A stretch of DNA of 43,317 nucleotides from Acidobacteriota bacterium (GTDB taxonomy: Bacteria > Acidobacteriota > Holophagae > Acanthopleuribacterales > Acanthopleuribacteraceae), in NCBI GenBank assembly GCA_030066195.1, contig JASJCB010000088.1, forward strand, positions 1-43,317. The letters are read 5' to 3'. Positions 29,338 through 36,324 of the stretch are shown piece after piece; within the stretch, counting starts at the first letter, position 1; every line of letters starts with the position of its first letter. The notes under the pieces were generated by a model. That model saw only the letters and a program-made list of their open reading frames with translations, made no database searches and was not told the origin of the DNA. A program made the translations under genes and the position numbers.

Positions 29338-30951
29338 TCAGCGCGGCTTTTTTGGGTCGATGCGGCCGGTGGAGCGTAGCGCCAGGCCGAGATTCTCGAA
29401 GAAATTGTGCCGGTTATAGACCTTTTCCTCGATGCGCTTGAAAACCTCCAGGTTGGCCGCAATCCAAGGCAGGTCCATGCCGTCATCGACGGCTTTTTGG
29501 AAGGCGCCCGGCACGAAGCCGTAAACCTCTCTAACCTTTTTAATGTCCTCGCCGAGAGGCATCAATCCCAGCTTATGGGCGGGTCGGTCCGTTTTCATAA
29601 TCGTCCTGGCCAGGAAGGGTTCACACAGCCCCAGGGAATGGACCACCGGCGAGGTTCGGGCGTAATAGGCCTGATCGCATTGGGAGGTACAGAACAAATC
29701 GCCTTTCAGCCTGTACAGATCGTCGGTTGCATTGGCATATGCCAGGCCCGGTGCGGAACCGGTGAGCGGCGGCGTCAGCGTTCTCGGGTGGAAACGATGG
29801 TGGGCGGCGTCTCCGATCAACAAAAAGGTTCGGTGCTCGAAATGGTGCCTGCGGAAAAGCGGGTGTTGTTGCAGTTGCCGAGGGTAACAACTGAAGACGG
29901 CCAGGGCGAAGGCGGCAAGTAACCACGCCGATGTCGTTCGGTAGCGGTTGACCGCATCGCCCAGCAGCGTTTCCACCAGGCCGGCACTGGAGAAGACAAG
30001 CATGCAAAAGGGAAAGATGAGATAGCGGAAATGTCGGGGGTCGCCGCCGATCTTGATCACATACAGCAACACGGGCACGCCGGTCGCCCACATCATTACC
30101 CTGGCTTCATGACGGCATGCCTCGGGATTTCGTCGCCGCAAAACCAGGTACAGAGTTCCGGCGGCCAAGAGGTAGGGGACGGTGTGGTAGGTGAGAAAAG
30201 ACTCGTAAATATAGGCCAGTCCCTGTGTTATCCATATTTCGTCTTTGAGATAGAAGGTATTGGGAAACAGATCCGCGTAATACCAGATCCGAAAGATCAT
30301 GTATCCGCCAAGCGTCAGGGCGCAGGTTCCCCACATGGTCCAAGGAAGGCGCCTTTGTCGATAGATAAACCACGCGGAGACAATGATGAACGGCAAAGCC
30401 AATTCGTGCCGAACCATGGGGGCCAAACCCACCATCACTTGAATCGCACGGTTTTCGGGAGCCAGACAGAATGCGGCAAAAGCGGCCGAAACAACAAGTA
30501 GGAAAGGGGTTTCCAGTCCCGAGGTAAAATAACAGGAGACGCCGTAAAGCAGCCCCAGATAGACCAGTGGGATATTGAAGCTTCGTTCGCGTGGATAATC
30601 GTCGGGCATGGCTTTGCGATTGATGAAAATTGCCAGGAAGGCAAACAGAATGAAGCAGGCTATGCCCACCATTCGGGTAATGACCCAGTAATTCAATTCC
30701 AAGGCGCGCAGGACGATCAGCATCCCGGCCCACAGGGGGGAACTGAAGCCCTCCACGTATTCGCCGCGATTGTAGACCAGGCCGTCGCCGTGAATGACCA
30801 GGTTATCGACGTAGCGGAAATAGACATAGGCGTCATCCAAGTGCCAGCCGTACCAGTAGACGAGAAAGATCCCGATCCCGATGATCATCATCTCGGCATC
30901 GGCAGGCCGGTAGTCGCGGTACAAGTTTTGGAAAATACGCTGCCGGCCCAT
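29338..30951 (-). CDS. GT-C type membrane glycosyltransferase (GT39/arabinofuranosyltransferase-like)
   Basis: A 537-residue integral membrane protein. The open frame continues far upstream, antisense to the next gene, but ATG at 30951 has AGGGAGA just upstream and begins a sensible protein. After an N-terminal amphipathic part comes the first membrane helix (MMIIGIGIFLVYWYGW), then the acidic LDDAYVYFRY motif at about residues 38-47 and LVYNRGEYVEGFSSPLW, a pattern typical of polyprenyl-phosphate-sugar dependent GT-C enzymes. About ten further hydrophobic segments follow, and a soluble C-terminus of about 150 residues. It would transfer a sugar from a lipid carrier to an envelope glycan or protein outside the membrane. 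The donor cannot be told. It is divergently arranged with the endonuclease gene, with 129 bases between the starts. Confidence 0.8.
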   Translation of the reverse strand: MGRQRIFQNLYRDYRPADAEMMIIGIGIFLVYWYGWHLDDAYVYFRYVDNLVIHGDGLVYNRGEYVEGFSSPLWAGMLIVLRALELNYWVITRMVGIACFILFAFLAIFINRKAMPDDYPRERSFNIPLVYLGLLYGVSCYFTSGLETPFLLVVSAAFAAFCLAPENRAIQVMVGLAPMVRHELALPFIIVSAWFIYRQRRLPWTMWGTCALTLGGYMIFRIWYYADLFPNTFYLKDEIWITQGLAYIYESFLTYHTVPYLLAAGTLYLVLRRRNPEACRHEARVMMWATGVPVLLYVIKIGGDPRHFRYLIFPFCMLVFSSAGLVETLLGDAVNRYRTTSAWLLAAFALAVFSCYPRQLQQHPLFRRHHFEHRTFLLIGDAAHHRFHPRTLTPPLTGSAPGLAYANATDDLYRLKGDLFCTSQCDQAYYARTSPVVHSLGLCEPFLARTIMKTDRPAHKLGLMPLGEDIKKVREVYGFVPGAFQKAVDDGMDLPWIAANLEVFKRIEEKVYNRHNFFENLGLALRSTGRIDPKKPR

Positions 30952-31080
30952 GGAATCTCCCTTTTTCGAAACGCCGGCTGATGCTACCAGGAATCGAGGA
31001 TGGAAGTCAAAAGCAAAGTAGCGTGCTCCCTGAGGCTTTAATGCTAAGATGGGGTTCATTCTTGATGCGGAGAAGTCCCC

Positions 31081-32607
31081 ATGAAAATCTGCTTGTTGTT
31101 CTTGTTCACTCCCTTCCTGGCTGCCCAGATTCCCGACGGTTACTACGACAGTGTGGATATGACCAGTAAGGAAACCTTTTGGCAAAGCGTTCACGATATC
31201 ATCGACGATCACACCTGGTTTCCCTATACCGACAGCGTCACCGATACCTGGGACATCCTGGAATTGGCCGATCAGGACCCCAATGCGCCGAACAACATTT
31301 TGGACGTCTACCGCAACGCCTCCTACAGCAAGCAGGGCGGCGGCAACGATTTCTATAACCGCGAGCATGTCTGGCCCAAGTCCTACGGTTTTCCCGACAA
31401 CACGGTCAACAACTACCCCTACACCGACTGTCACCACCTGATGCTCTGTGACGGCGGCTACAATAGCGCCCGATCCAACAAACCCTTCCTGAACTGCGAC
31501 GCTGATTGCCAGGAGTGGGCGACGCAGGAGAATAACGGGACCGGGGGCGGCAGCGGGACCTATCCGGGGAACAGCAATTGGACCACCGGCAATTTTGCCT
31601 TCGGCGTCTGGGAAACCTGGGACGCTCGCAAGGGCGATGTGGCCCGCGCCATCTTCTACATGGCCCTTCGCTACGAGGGCGGCAATCACGGCGTAACCGG
31701 CGCCATGGAACCCGACCTGCGGCTGACCGACGATGCCAACGTCATCGAGGATCACCGCACAAGCGACAACGCGACCATCGGCTATATGGGCATGCTCAGC
31801 GTCCTCCTGCAATGGCACGAGCAGGACCCGGTGGACGACCTGGAGCGTTCCCGCAACGACGTGGTCTTCAGCTTTCAGGGCAACCGCAATCCCTTCGTGG
31901 ATCATCCCGAGTGGGTTGCCTGCCTGTTCGCGGACCAATGCGACGATATGCCGGGCCTGCCCGATACGGACCGCTGGGTAGCGCATGTCACCCTCTCCGG
32001 CGGCAACTTCACGACGCGTGTCATGATCAACAATACGGCCTCCGTTGCCGGCAATGTCACCCTGTATCCATTCGACAGCGAGGGTAATCTTCTGGAAGCC
32101 AAAACCTTCGACATCGCCGCCGGCGGCCGCTACAACGCTATGGCCGAGGAAGCCTTCGACAGCACGCTGGTGAGCCATTTCGCGATCGACGGCGATGCTA
32201 GCTGCCGGGTCAGCGCGGCCTACAAGGTGGCGCCCGATAACACCGGAGCCACGGCCCACGTGGTGGAAAGCGACCTCATCGGCACCCGCTTTGTGTTGAA
32301 CCAGGGCGAACGCGAGGTGGTTTGGGACGGCATGGCCCTGGTGAATCTGGGTGATGAAGCGGCCGACATTCAGGCCGTTGCCCTCGACGACACGGGCGCC
32401 GAAGCGGCCCGCGTTTCCATTGAAACGGCCCTGGCTTCGCACGCCAAGACCTTGTCCGTGCTCTCTTCCCTCTTCCCGGACCATCCCGATGCTCAGTTGG
32501 TGATCGAGTCCACGCAACCGGCCGCACTGATCTTCCTCCGCGGTTCGCAGAATGCAGATACCTTCTACCTCTACCAAACCGTACCGGTCAGCAACCCGGA
32601 GGAGTAG
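31081..32607 (+). CDS. Secreted endonuclease I family nuclease with extra C-terminal beta domains
   Basis: A 508-residue protein with signal peptide (MKICLLFLFTPFLAAQ). The nuclease domain covers about residues 18-282: YNREHVWPKS at 92-101 is the His-Me finger motif of the EndA/endonuclease I family, followed by TDCHHLM and, near the end, NRNPFVDHPEWV, which is also family-typical. It would cut double-stranded DNA outside the cytoplasm with a divalent metal. Residues about 295-508 are an addition to the usual nuclease length: two similar beta-rich segments (WVAHVTLSGGNFTTRVMINN and TRFVLNQGEREVVWDG), perhaps for surface attachment or polymer binding. The start follows GGAGAAG by six bases. 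An extended -10-like TGCTAAGAT lies at 31042-31050, without a clear -35. Roles in nutrient scavenging or biofilm DNA turnover are inferred. Confidence 0.85.
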   Translation: MKICLLFLFTPFLAAQIPDGYYDSVDMTSKETFWQSVHDIIDDHTWFPYTDSVTDTWDILELADQDPNAPNNILDVYRNASYSKQGGGNDFYNREHVWPKSYGFPDNTVNNYPYTDCHHLMLCDGGYNSARSNKPFLNCDADCQEWATQENNGTGGGSGTYPGNSNWTTGNFAFGVWETWDARKGDVARAIFYMALRYEGGNHGVTGAMEPDLRLTDDANVIEDHRTSDNATIGYMGMLSVLLQWHEQDPVDDLERSRNDVVFSFQGNRNPFVDHPEWVACLFADQCDDMPGLPDTDRWVAHVTLSGGNFTTRVMINNTASVAGNVTLYPFDSEGNLLEAKTFDIAAGGRYNAMAEEAFDSTLVSHFAIDGDASCRVSAAYKVAPDNTGATAHVVESDLIGTRFVLNQGEREVVWDGMALVNLGDEAADIQAVALDDTGAEAARVSIETALASHAKTLSVLSSLFPDHPDAQLVIESTQPAALIFLRGSQNADTFYLYQTVPVSNPEE

Positions 32608-32627
32608 CGTTTACGCTCCGTTTTATT
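32601..32627 (+). terminator. Possible terminator at the end of the endonuclease gene
   Basis: GGAGTAGCG-TTTA-CGCTCC forms a short, bulged hairpin that includes the stop codon and is followed by GTTTTATT. It lies between convergent genes and reaches into the last codons of the opposite gene, so termination here would be tight. The stem is only 6 bp. Confidence 0.3.
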
Positions 32628-33024
32628 CAGGCAGGAAAACTACCCCGAAGTGATGGTCGGCGGAAGTGCCGTCCTCAAAGTCCAGAAAGTTGGAAGTGAT
32701 ATGGCCGGTCACGCCCTCGAAGAAACCGGTGCCGCCGGTGATCTTCCACATGATCATGCCGCGATCCATGTCCCCCTCTCTTAAATCAACGATACCCGCC
32801 TCCGCCGTGTCGAAACTAATCGTGTTGCCGTCGCCGTAGGTGATCACGCCGTCCTCGAAAAAGCGGTCTTTGCGATCATTAAACGCCAACTTCGCCGTGA
32901 ACCCGGTTATGGTCGGGATGTTCCCGGTGTACATGGCCGCATCATAGACCTCGAAGGTATAGGGATTGTTCCCGCCTGTCGGTTTCAAACGGTGCTTGTA
33001 AGCAAAATCGATCTGTCTGGTCAT
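32623..33024 (-). CDS. Small beta-barrel protein, allene-oxide-cyclase/dirigent-like
   Basis: A 133-residue protein without signal peptide. It is almost entirely beta-strand and ends in a block (WKITGGTGFFEGVTGHITSN) of the kind seen in allene-oxide-cyclase-like barrels, where GGTG-x-F-x-G-x-TG marks the last hairpins. In bacteria such barrels mostly have no known reaction. The start is supported by GAGGAGG about eight bases before ATG. It converges with the endonuclease gene, with 15 bases between the stops, and is followed by holA about 80 bases upstream in the same direction. Family assignment is by motif only; other small lipocalin-like barrels are possible. Confidence 0.6.
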   Translation of the reverse strand: MTRQIDFAYKHRLKPTGGNNPYTFEVYDAAMYTGNIPTITGFTAKLAFNDRKDRFFEDGVITYGDGNTISFDTAEAGIVDLREGDMDRGMIMWKITGGTGFFEGVTGHITSNFLDFEDGTSADHHFGVVFLPE

Positions 33025-33105
33025 CCGTTCCTCCTCGACGGGTTTATCGGATGCAATCGGGCTTAATCAAGCGAAACCGGCGAGCTGCCGGCGAAAAGCC
33101 GGGGA

Positions 33106-34152
33106 TCAGCGGCGGCGCGAGGCCCTGGGCGCCGGCGGCGAATAGGGACCGCGGCTTAGGATTTGGGTGAGCAGGTGATCCAACAGCAGGTTCTTGTTGA
33201 TGGCGGCGGATTTCAGGCGAACGTCGGTCTCCCGCATCAGCACGAAGGCGCGACGCAGCTCCACATCGCTGTAGGTACGCTGTTGCTCGGTCAGGTTGCC
33301 CGCGATTCTGGGAGGAACACCGATCACCTGGGCGATGCGGTTGCGGTCCTTGATGCCCTTCATCATAATGGCCTTGACCGCGAACAATCGCCGTAGATGC
33401 ATGTTCACCGTGGACAGCAACCCGATGGCGTCCTCACCGGAGGCAAGAATGGCGTGCATCTTCACCAGGGCGCCGGGGAGGTTCCTGGTTCCTATAAAAT
33501 CGGTCAGTTCCCAACGGGTGACGTGCCTGGTGCGGCCCATCAGGGCCTCCACATCTTCGGCGGTGATCTCGTTGCTGCCCAGCTTGTACAGACTCAACTT
33601 GTCCAACTCGCGCGATACCTTGGCCAGGTCATCGCCGGCAAGATCCGCGACCAGGGCAACCGCGTTATCGTCCAGCTTCAGTTTCATGTCCCTGGCCAGA
33701 TCGCGAATGGTGTCGTTGAGTTCCCAGGGTTTGGGGCGCTCGAAGGTCAGGACGCGGACGGCCTTGCTCCTGCTCTGAAATAACTTGCGGCGTTTGTCCG
33801 CGCTGTTGAACAGCAACACCAGGCAAGCCTGTTCGTTGGGGTTTTCCAGGTATTTGGTGATCGCATTCTGGTCCTTGGCCTTCCACTTCTCACAGTCTTC
33901 AACCACCACCAGGCGGCGATCGGCCATCATGGGCAACTGGCCGGCCTTGTCCGTTGCGTGTACGCCGGAAACATCGGTCGCTTGCAGGTGGTCGAAGTTG
34001 AAGTCCGCCATATCGGGATCGATCAGGTTTTTTTTGATCAGGTCGAGAAACTTGCCCCGAGACCATTGCTCATCGCCGATCACCAGGTAGACAGGCGGGA
34101 TCTTGCCGTCCAGGATTTCACGGGCGGCCTCGCGATAGACCTTGTTACTCAT
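33106..34152 (-). CDS. holA: DNA polymerase III delta subunit (clamp loader)
   Basis: A 348-residue protein of normal HolA length. The N-terminus has the family pattern (PPVYLVIGDEQWSRGKFLDLI, an inactive AAA+ nucleotide-binding fold), followed by RRLVVVEDCEKW and LENPNEQACLVLLF. The middle has LVADLAGDDLAKVSRELDKL and the C-terminal collar region shows LLSTVNMHLRRLFAVKAI and ending RLKSAAINKNLLLDHLL. Delta opens the beta sliding clamp within the clamp-loader complex. Its start overlaps the stop of the upstream lptE by four bases (ATGA), so the two are translationally coupled, as in the lptE-holA order known from other Gram-negatives. Confidence 0.92.
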   Translation of the reverse strand: MSNKVYREAAREILDGKIPPVYLVIGDEQWSRGKFLDLIKKNLIDPDMADFNFDHLQATDVSGVHATDKAGQLPMMADRRLVVVEDCEKWKAKDQNAITKYLENPNEQACLVLLFNSADKRRKLFQSRSKAVRVLTFERPKPWELNDTIRDLARDMKLKLDDNAVALVADLAGDDLAKVSRELDKLSLYKLGSNEITAEDVEALMGRTRHVTRWELTDFIGTRNLPGALVKMHAILASGEDAIGLLSTVNMHLRRLFAVKAIMMKGIKDRNRIAQVIGVPPRIAGNLTEQQRTYSDVELRRAFVLMRETDVRLKSAAINKNLLLDHLLTQILSRGPYSPPAPRASRRR

Positions 34153-34670
34153 TCGCCGCTCTCCAATTCGTCAATGGCCAGGGTAATGTTGGCAATGACC
34201 AGGTCGGCGATGCTGTCCAGAGCATTGTCCTGAATGAACACGGCCTCGTCGCGGTAGACATCGCGACCTGTGGAGATATTGTACTGATCGGAGTAACGAT
34301 AGTTATCCAGCTTCCAAATCTCCTTACCTGCCTTGTCCCGTAAAACGAAACTGGCGCTGAGGGCAAACTGAATGCGCAGGGTCCGTCCGTCCACATCGGT
34401 GGCGACCACATTTTCGCGATAGCGCTGGAGGTTGGTTTCCAGAACCAGGTCACCGGCATCGTCAACCGGGGTGAACCCGGAAGCGGCCAGGCAGCGTTCG
34501 ATCAGGGCGTCGCGTAAACGGGTGGTCATGCGGCCGGTTTCAGGGCCGCTGCCCTTCACGGGACTGATCACCATGGTCTTGTAATTTTCGGACGACCAGC
34601 CGACGACTTTATAGCCGCAAGATAAGGTGGTGAGGAGTGTAGCGCAGAGCAGCAAGGTCAACATCTTCAT
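34149..34670 (-). CDS. lptE: LPS-assembly lipoprotein LptE
   Basis: A 173-residue lipoprotein. The signal MKMLTLLLCATLLTTLSCGYKV ends in a lipobox-like TLSC, followed by GYKV, the usual start of mature LptE. Further family features are MVISPVKGSGPETGRMTTRLRDALIERC and a later beta-rich part ending with IADLVIANITLAIDEL. LptE plugs the LptD barrel in the outer membrane and helps deliver lipopolysaccharide to the surface. The gene overlaps holA by four bases. Its 133-bp upstream region is shared with the divergent SRPBCC gene and should contain both promoters, though I could not assign them. Confidence 0.82.
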   Translation of the reverse strand: MKMLTLLLCATLLTTLSCGYKVVGWSSENYKTMVISPVKGSGPETGRMTTRLRDALIERCLAASGFTPVDDAGDLVLETNLQRYRENVVATDVDGRTLRIQFALSASFVLRDKAGKEIWKLDNYRYSDQYNISTGRDVYRDEAVFIQDNALDSIADLVIANITLAIDELESGE

Positions 34671-34803
34671 GGCGGGTGAATTGTAGCATGTGTTGCGTGA
34701 GGCGGGCGGTGTAAATGCCGTGATGTTGTGATTCGCGAGCCGGCATCGATGAGGGCTCCTCGGGTGTGATGTGGTAACATCCTGTCCTCGAAGGGAGGAG
34801 CAT

Positions 34804-35316
34804 GTGAGTACGCTTTATCTATTGGGTGGTTTCCTCTTGTTGCTGATGGTGGCAACCGCGATTGCCGTGGCTATCGGTTCGATGATCGACGAGCACTATC
34901 GATGCAGCACTGCCCGCAGTTTCAACAAGTCGCCCATCCATGTCTTTGCCGCGCTTCGCGACATCGGAAACCATGCCGCCTGGCGGAAACTGGTGAAAAC
35001 TTCCGTCCCGGCCGGTAACGGTTTCCGGTTGAGCTACCTGAAAAACCCGGTCGATACCCGGCTGAGCATCGTTCGCGAGGAAGAGCCCGGGACACTGATC
35101 ATGGAGGGCGCCGAAATCGAAGGACCCATGGAGTGGACCTGGACCTTCACCATCGAGGCGGAAGGCGAAAAGGGCAGCCGCGTCACCATCGAAGAAGAAG
35201 GCGTCGCCAAAAACGCCTGGTACCGCTTCGTGCTGAAACACATCTCCGGTTACGACAAGGTCATCACCGATCTCTTAAGGGACCTGGACGAGCACCTCAC
35301 CGCCGCCGAGGATTAA
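34804..35316 (+). CDS. Membrane-anchored SRPBCC (START-like) family protein
   Basis: A 170-residue protein. The frame is open further upstream, but GTG at 34804 has GGGAGG five bases before it and opens a membrane anchor (STLYLLGGFLLLLMVATAIAVAIG). Residues about 35-170 fit a polyketide-cyclase/dehydrase-type SRPBCC fold: RSFNKSPIHVFAALRDI at the start, then strand pairs (RLSIVREEEPGTLIMEGA, WTWTFTIEAEGEKGSRVTI) and the long C-terminal helix (GYDKVITDLLRDLDEHL). Such folds bind hydrophobic ligands; here the ligand is unknown. It is transcribed away from lptE. Confidence 0.75.
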   Translation: MSTLYLLGGFLLLLMVATAIAVAIGSMIDEHYRCSTARSFNKSPIHVFAALRDIGNHAAWRKLVKTSVPAGNGFRLSYLKNPVDTRLSIVREEEPGTLIMEGAEIEGPMEWTWTFTIEAEGEKGSRVTIEEEGVAKNAWYRFVLKHISGYDKVITDLLRDLDEHLTAAED

Positions 35317-35329
35317 AATTGGACGGTTT

Positions 35330-35962
35330 ATGATGCTCCTCTTGCTTTTTGCCCTATGTGCGGATATCGAATCTTTCAAGGTCACGGTTCAGCCTTTACC
35401 CTTCGAGGACGAGGCGAACCCGGAAACACATATCAAACGCATTGAACAACTGGACTCTGCCGCCGGCCTGATTTACATCCTTGAAGAAGAGCCTCGGATC
35501 CTTATGTACAGTTCGGCAATGAACGATATTTTTGGAATTGGAATAACGCACCCGATTCACCCTATGGCAATCACGTAAACCTTCGGGGTAGGTTTAAACA
35601 TGGACCTGTTGTCCCTGATAGGCAGCGATGACGGCGCAAGAAACAAGCAAGCCGACACCTTAAACCCGGCACCACTCCCAAGCCGACAACCGTCCCCCGA
35701 ACTGGATGGGGTTCCATTCCCGGACAGCAGGGTTGTAGAAATAAAAAACACAACACCAATCCCGGGAAGCGGACCAGGTGAGTCGAAGAAAGTGGTTTTC
35801 GGCCCGAAAAAGTATCCACTCGATCTGCCGGACCCACCTTCAATCCCGGAAATCGATACGACTCTAAATTTATTTAACAACTTCCGGCAAAGTTTCGAGG
35901 CGATCCAGGAGATGAGTTCGACCCGTTTCACCGAACAACAACCGAAATTAACTTTTGGTTGA
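35330..35962 (+). pseudogene. Interrupted gene: signal-peptide N-terminus plus proline-rich repeats, broken by an in-frame stop
   Basis: An 82-codon frame from 35330 (signal-like MMLLLLFALCADIESF, then beta-rich HIKRIEQLDSAAGLIYILEE, reminiscent of the first blade of six-bladed propellers) ends at a TAA at 35576-35578. The same frame then stays open to the TGA at 35960-35962 and encodes a proline-rich part with a 14-residue period (VPFPDSR, TPIPGSGPGES, PSIPEID). Beyond the TGA, similar repeat units continue to about 36,140 with another stop and a frame change. I read this as one decayed gene. Alternatively the 82-residue frame alone could be made. Function is unknown. Confidence 0.4.
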
Positions 35963-36138
35963 GCTATTTTCCGAGGAAAATAGCCACTATCGCACAAGAA
36001 ATCGGCACCATTCCCGAGAACAGGACCACCCGGCCGAACCCAAACCAGTTCCATTCCCGGGAAGCGAACCACCCTGGCGATCTCCAGGTGGCTCCATTCC
36101 CGAGCAACAGTCCGCGAAAACCGCTCCAGGGGGTCTCG
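35716..36138. repeat. Degenerate 42/43-bp tandem repeat around ATTCCCGG
   Basis: The core ATTCCCGG or a close variant recurs at 35716, 35759, 35843, 35966, 36010, 36053 and 36096. Spacings are 42 or multiples of 42 in the left part and 43 in the last three units. The best pair (36010 and 36053) agrees over most of the first 22 bases (ATTCCCG, GAA, ACCACCC). A 42-bp period keeps a reading frame and gives a 14-residue repeat, while the 43-bp units shift it. The rest of 36,140-36,270 shows nothing recognisable. Confidence 0.45.
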
Positions 36139-36271
36139 TTATGTAAAAAAGTTTAACGTTTATACGTAAAGCGCATAAAAAACAGTCAATCGGGGCGTGA
36201 AGTAAGAAATACACCAGGAGAACGAGAGACAGGGATTGATTTTGGTCATGATGTCAAGCTGTGACAAGTTG

Positions 36272-36297
36272 AAAAAAATCGCGACCGCCCTCGGCGG
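36272..36297 (-). terminator. Hairpin and T run after the downstream NACHT-FGE gene
   Basis: On the minus strand CCGCC-GAG-GGCGG is followed by TCGCGA and seven T. It lies about 30 bases after the stop codon. The same arrangement follows the upstream paralog (38,670-38,694). It can be a terminator; a hairpin just after the variable region is also a feature of DGR targets. Confidence 0.45.
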
Positions 36298-36324
36298 AAG
36301 AACAAAGGGACAACAGCCAGGGGC

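Noticed and set aside
30952..32577. Upstream extension of the glycosyltransferase frame to 1,079 codons
   Set aside because: It runs antisense through the endonuclease gene, has no domain pattern, and ATG at 30951 has a good ribosome-binding site and starts the membrane protein.
35557..36072. 171-codon minus-strand frame over the repeat region
   Set aside because: It is produced by the GC-rich tandem repeats on the opposite strand and has no start signal or family pattern.
35700..36140. CRISPR array
   Set aside because: The 42/43-bp units are degenerate, directly adjacent and without unique spacers.
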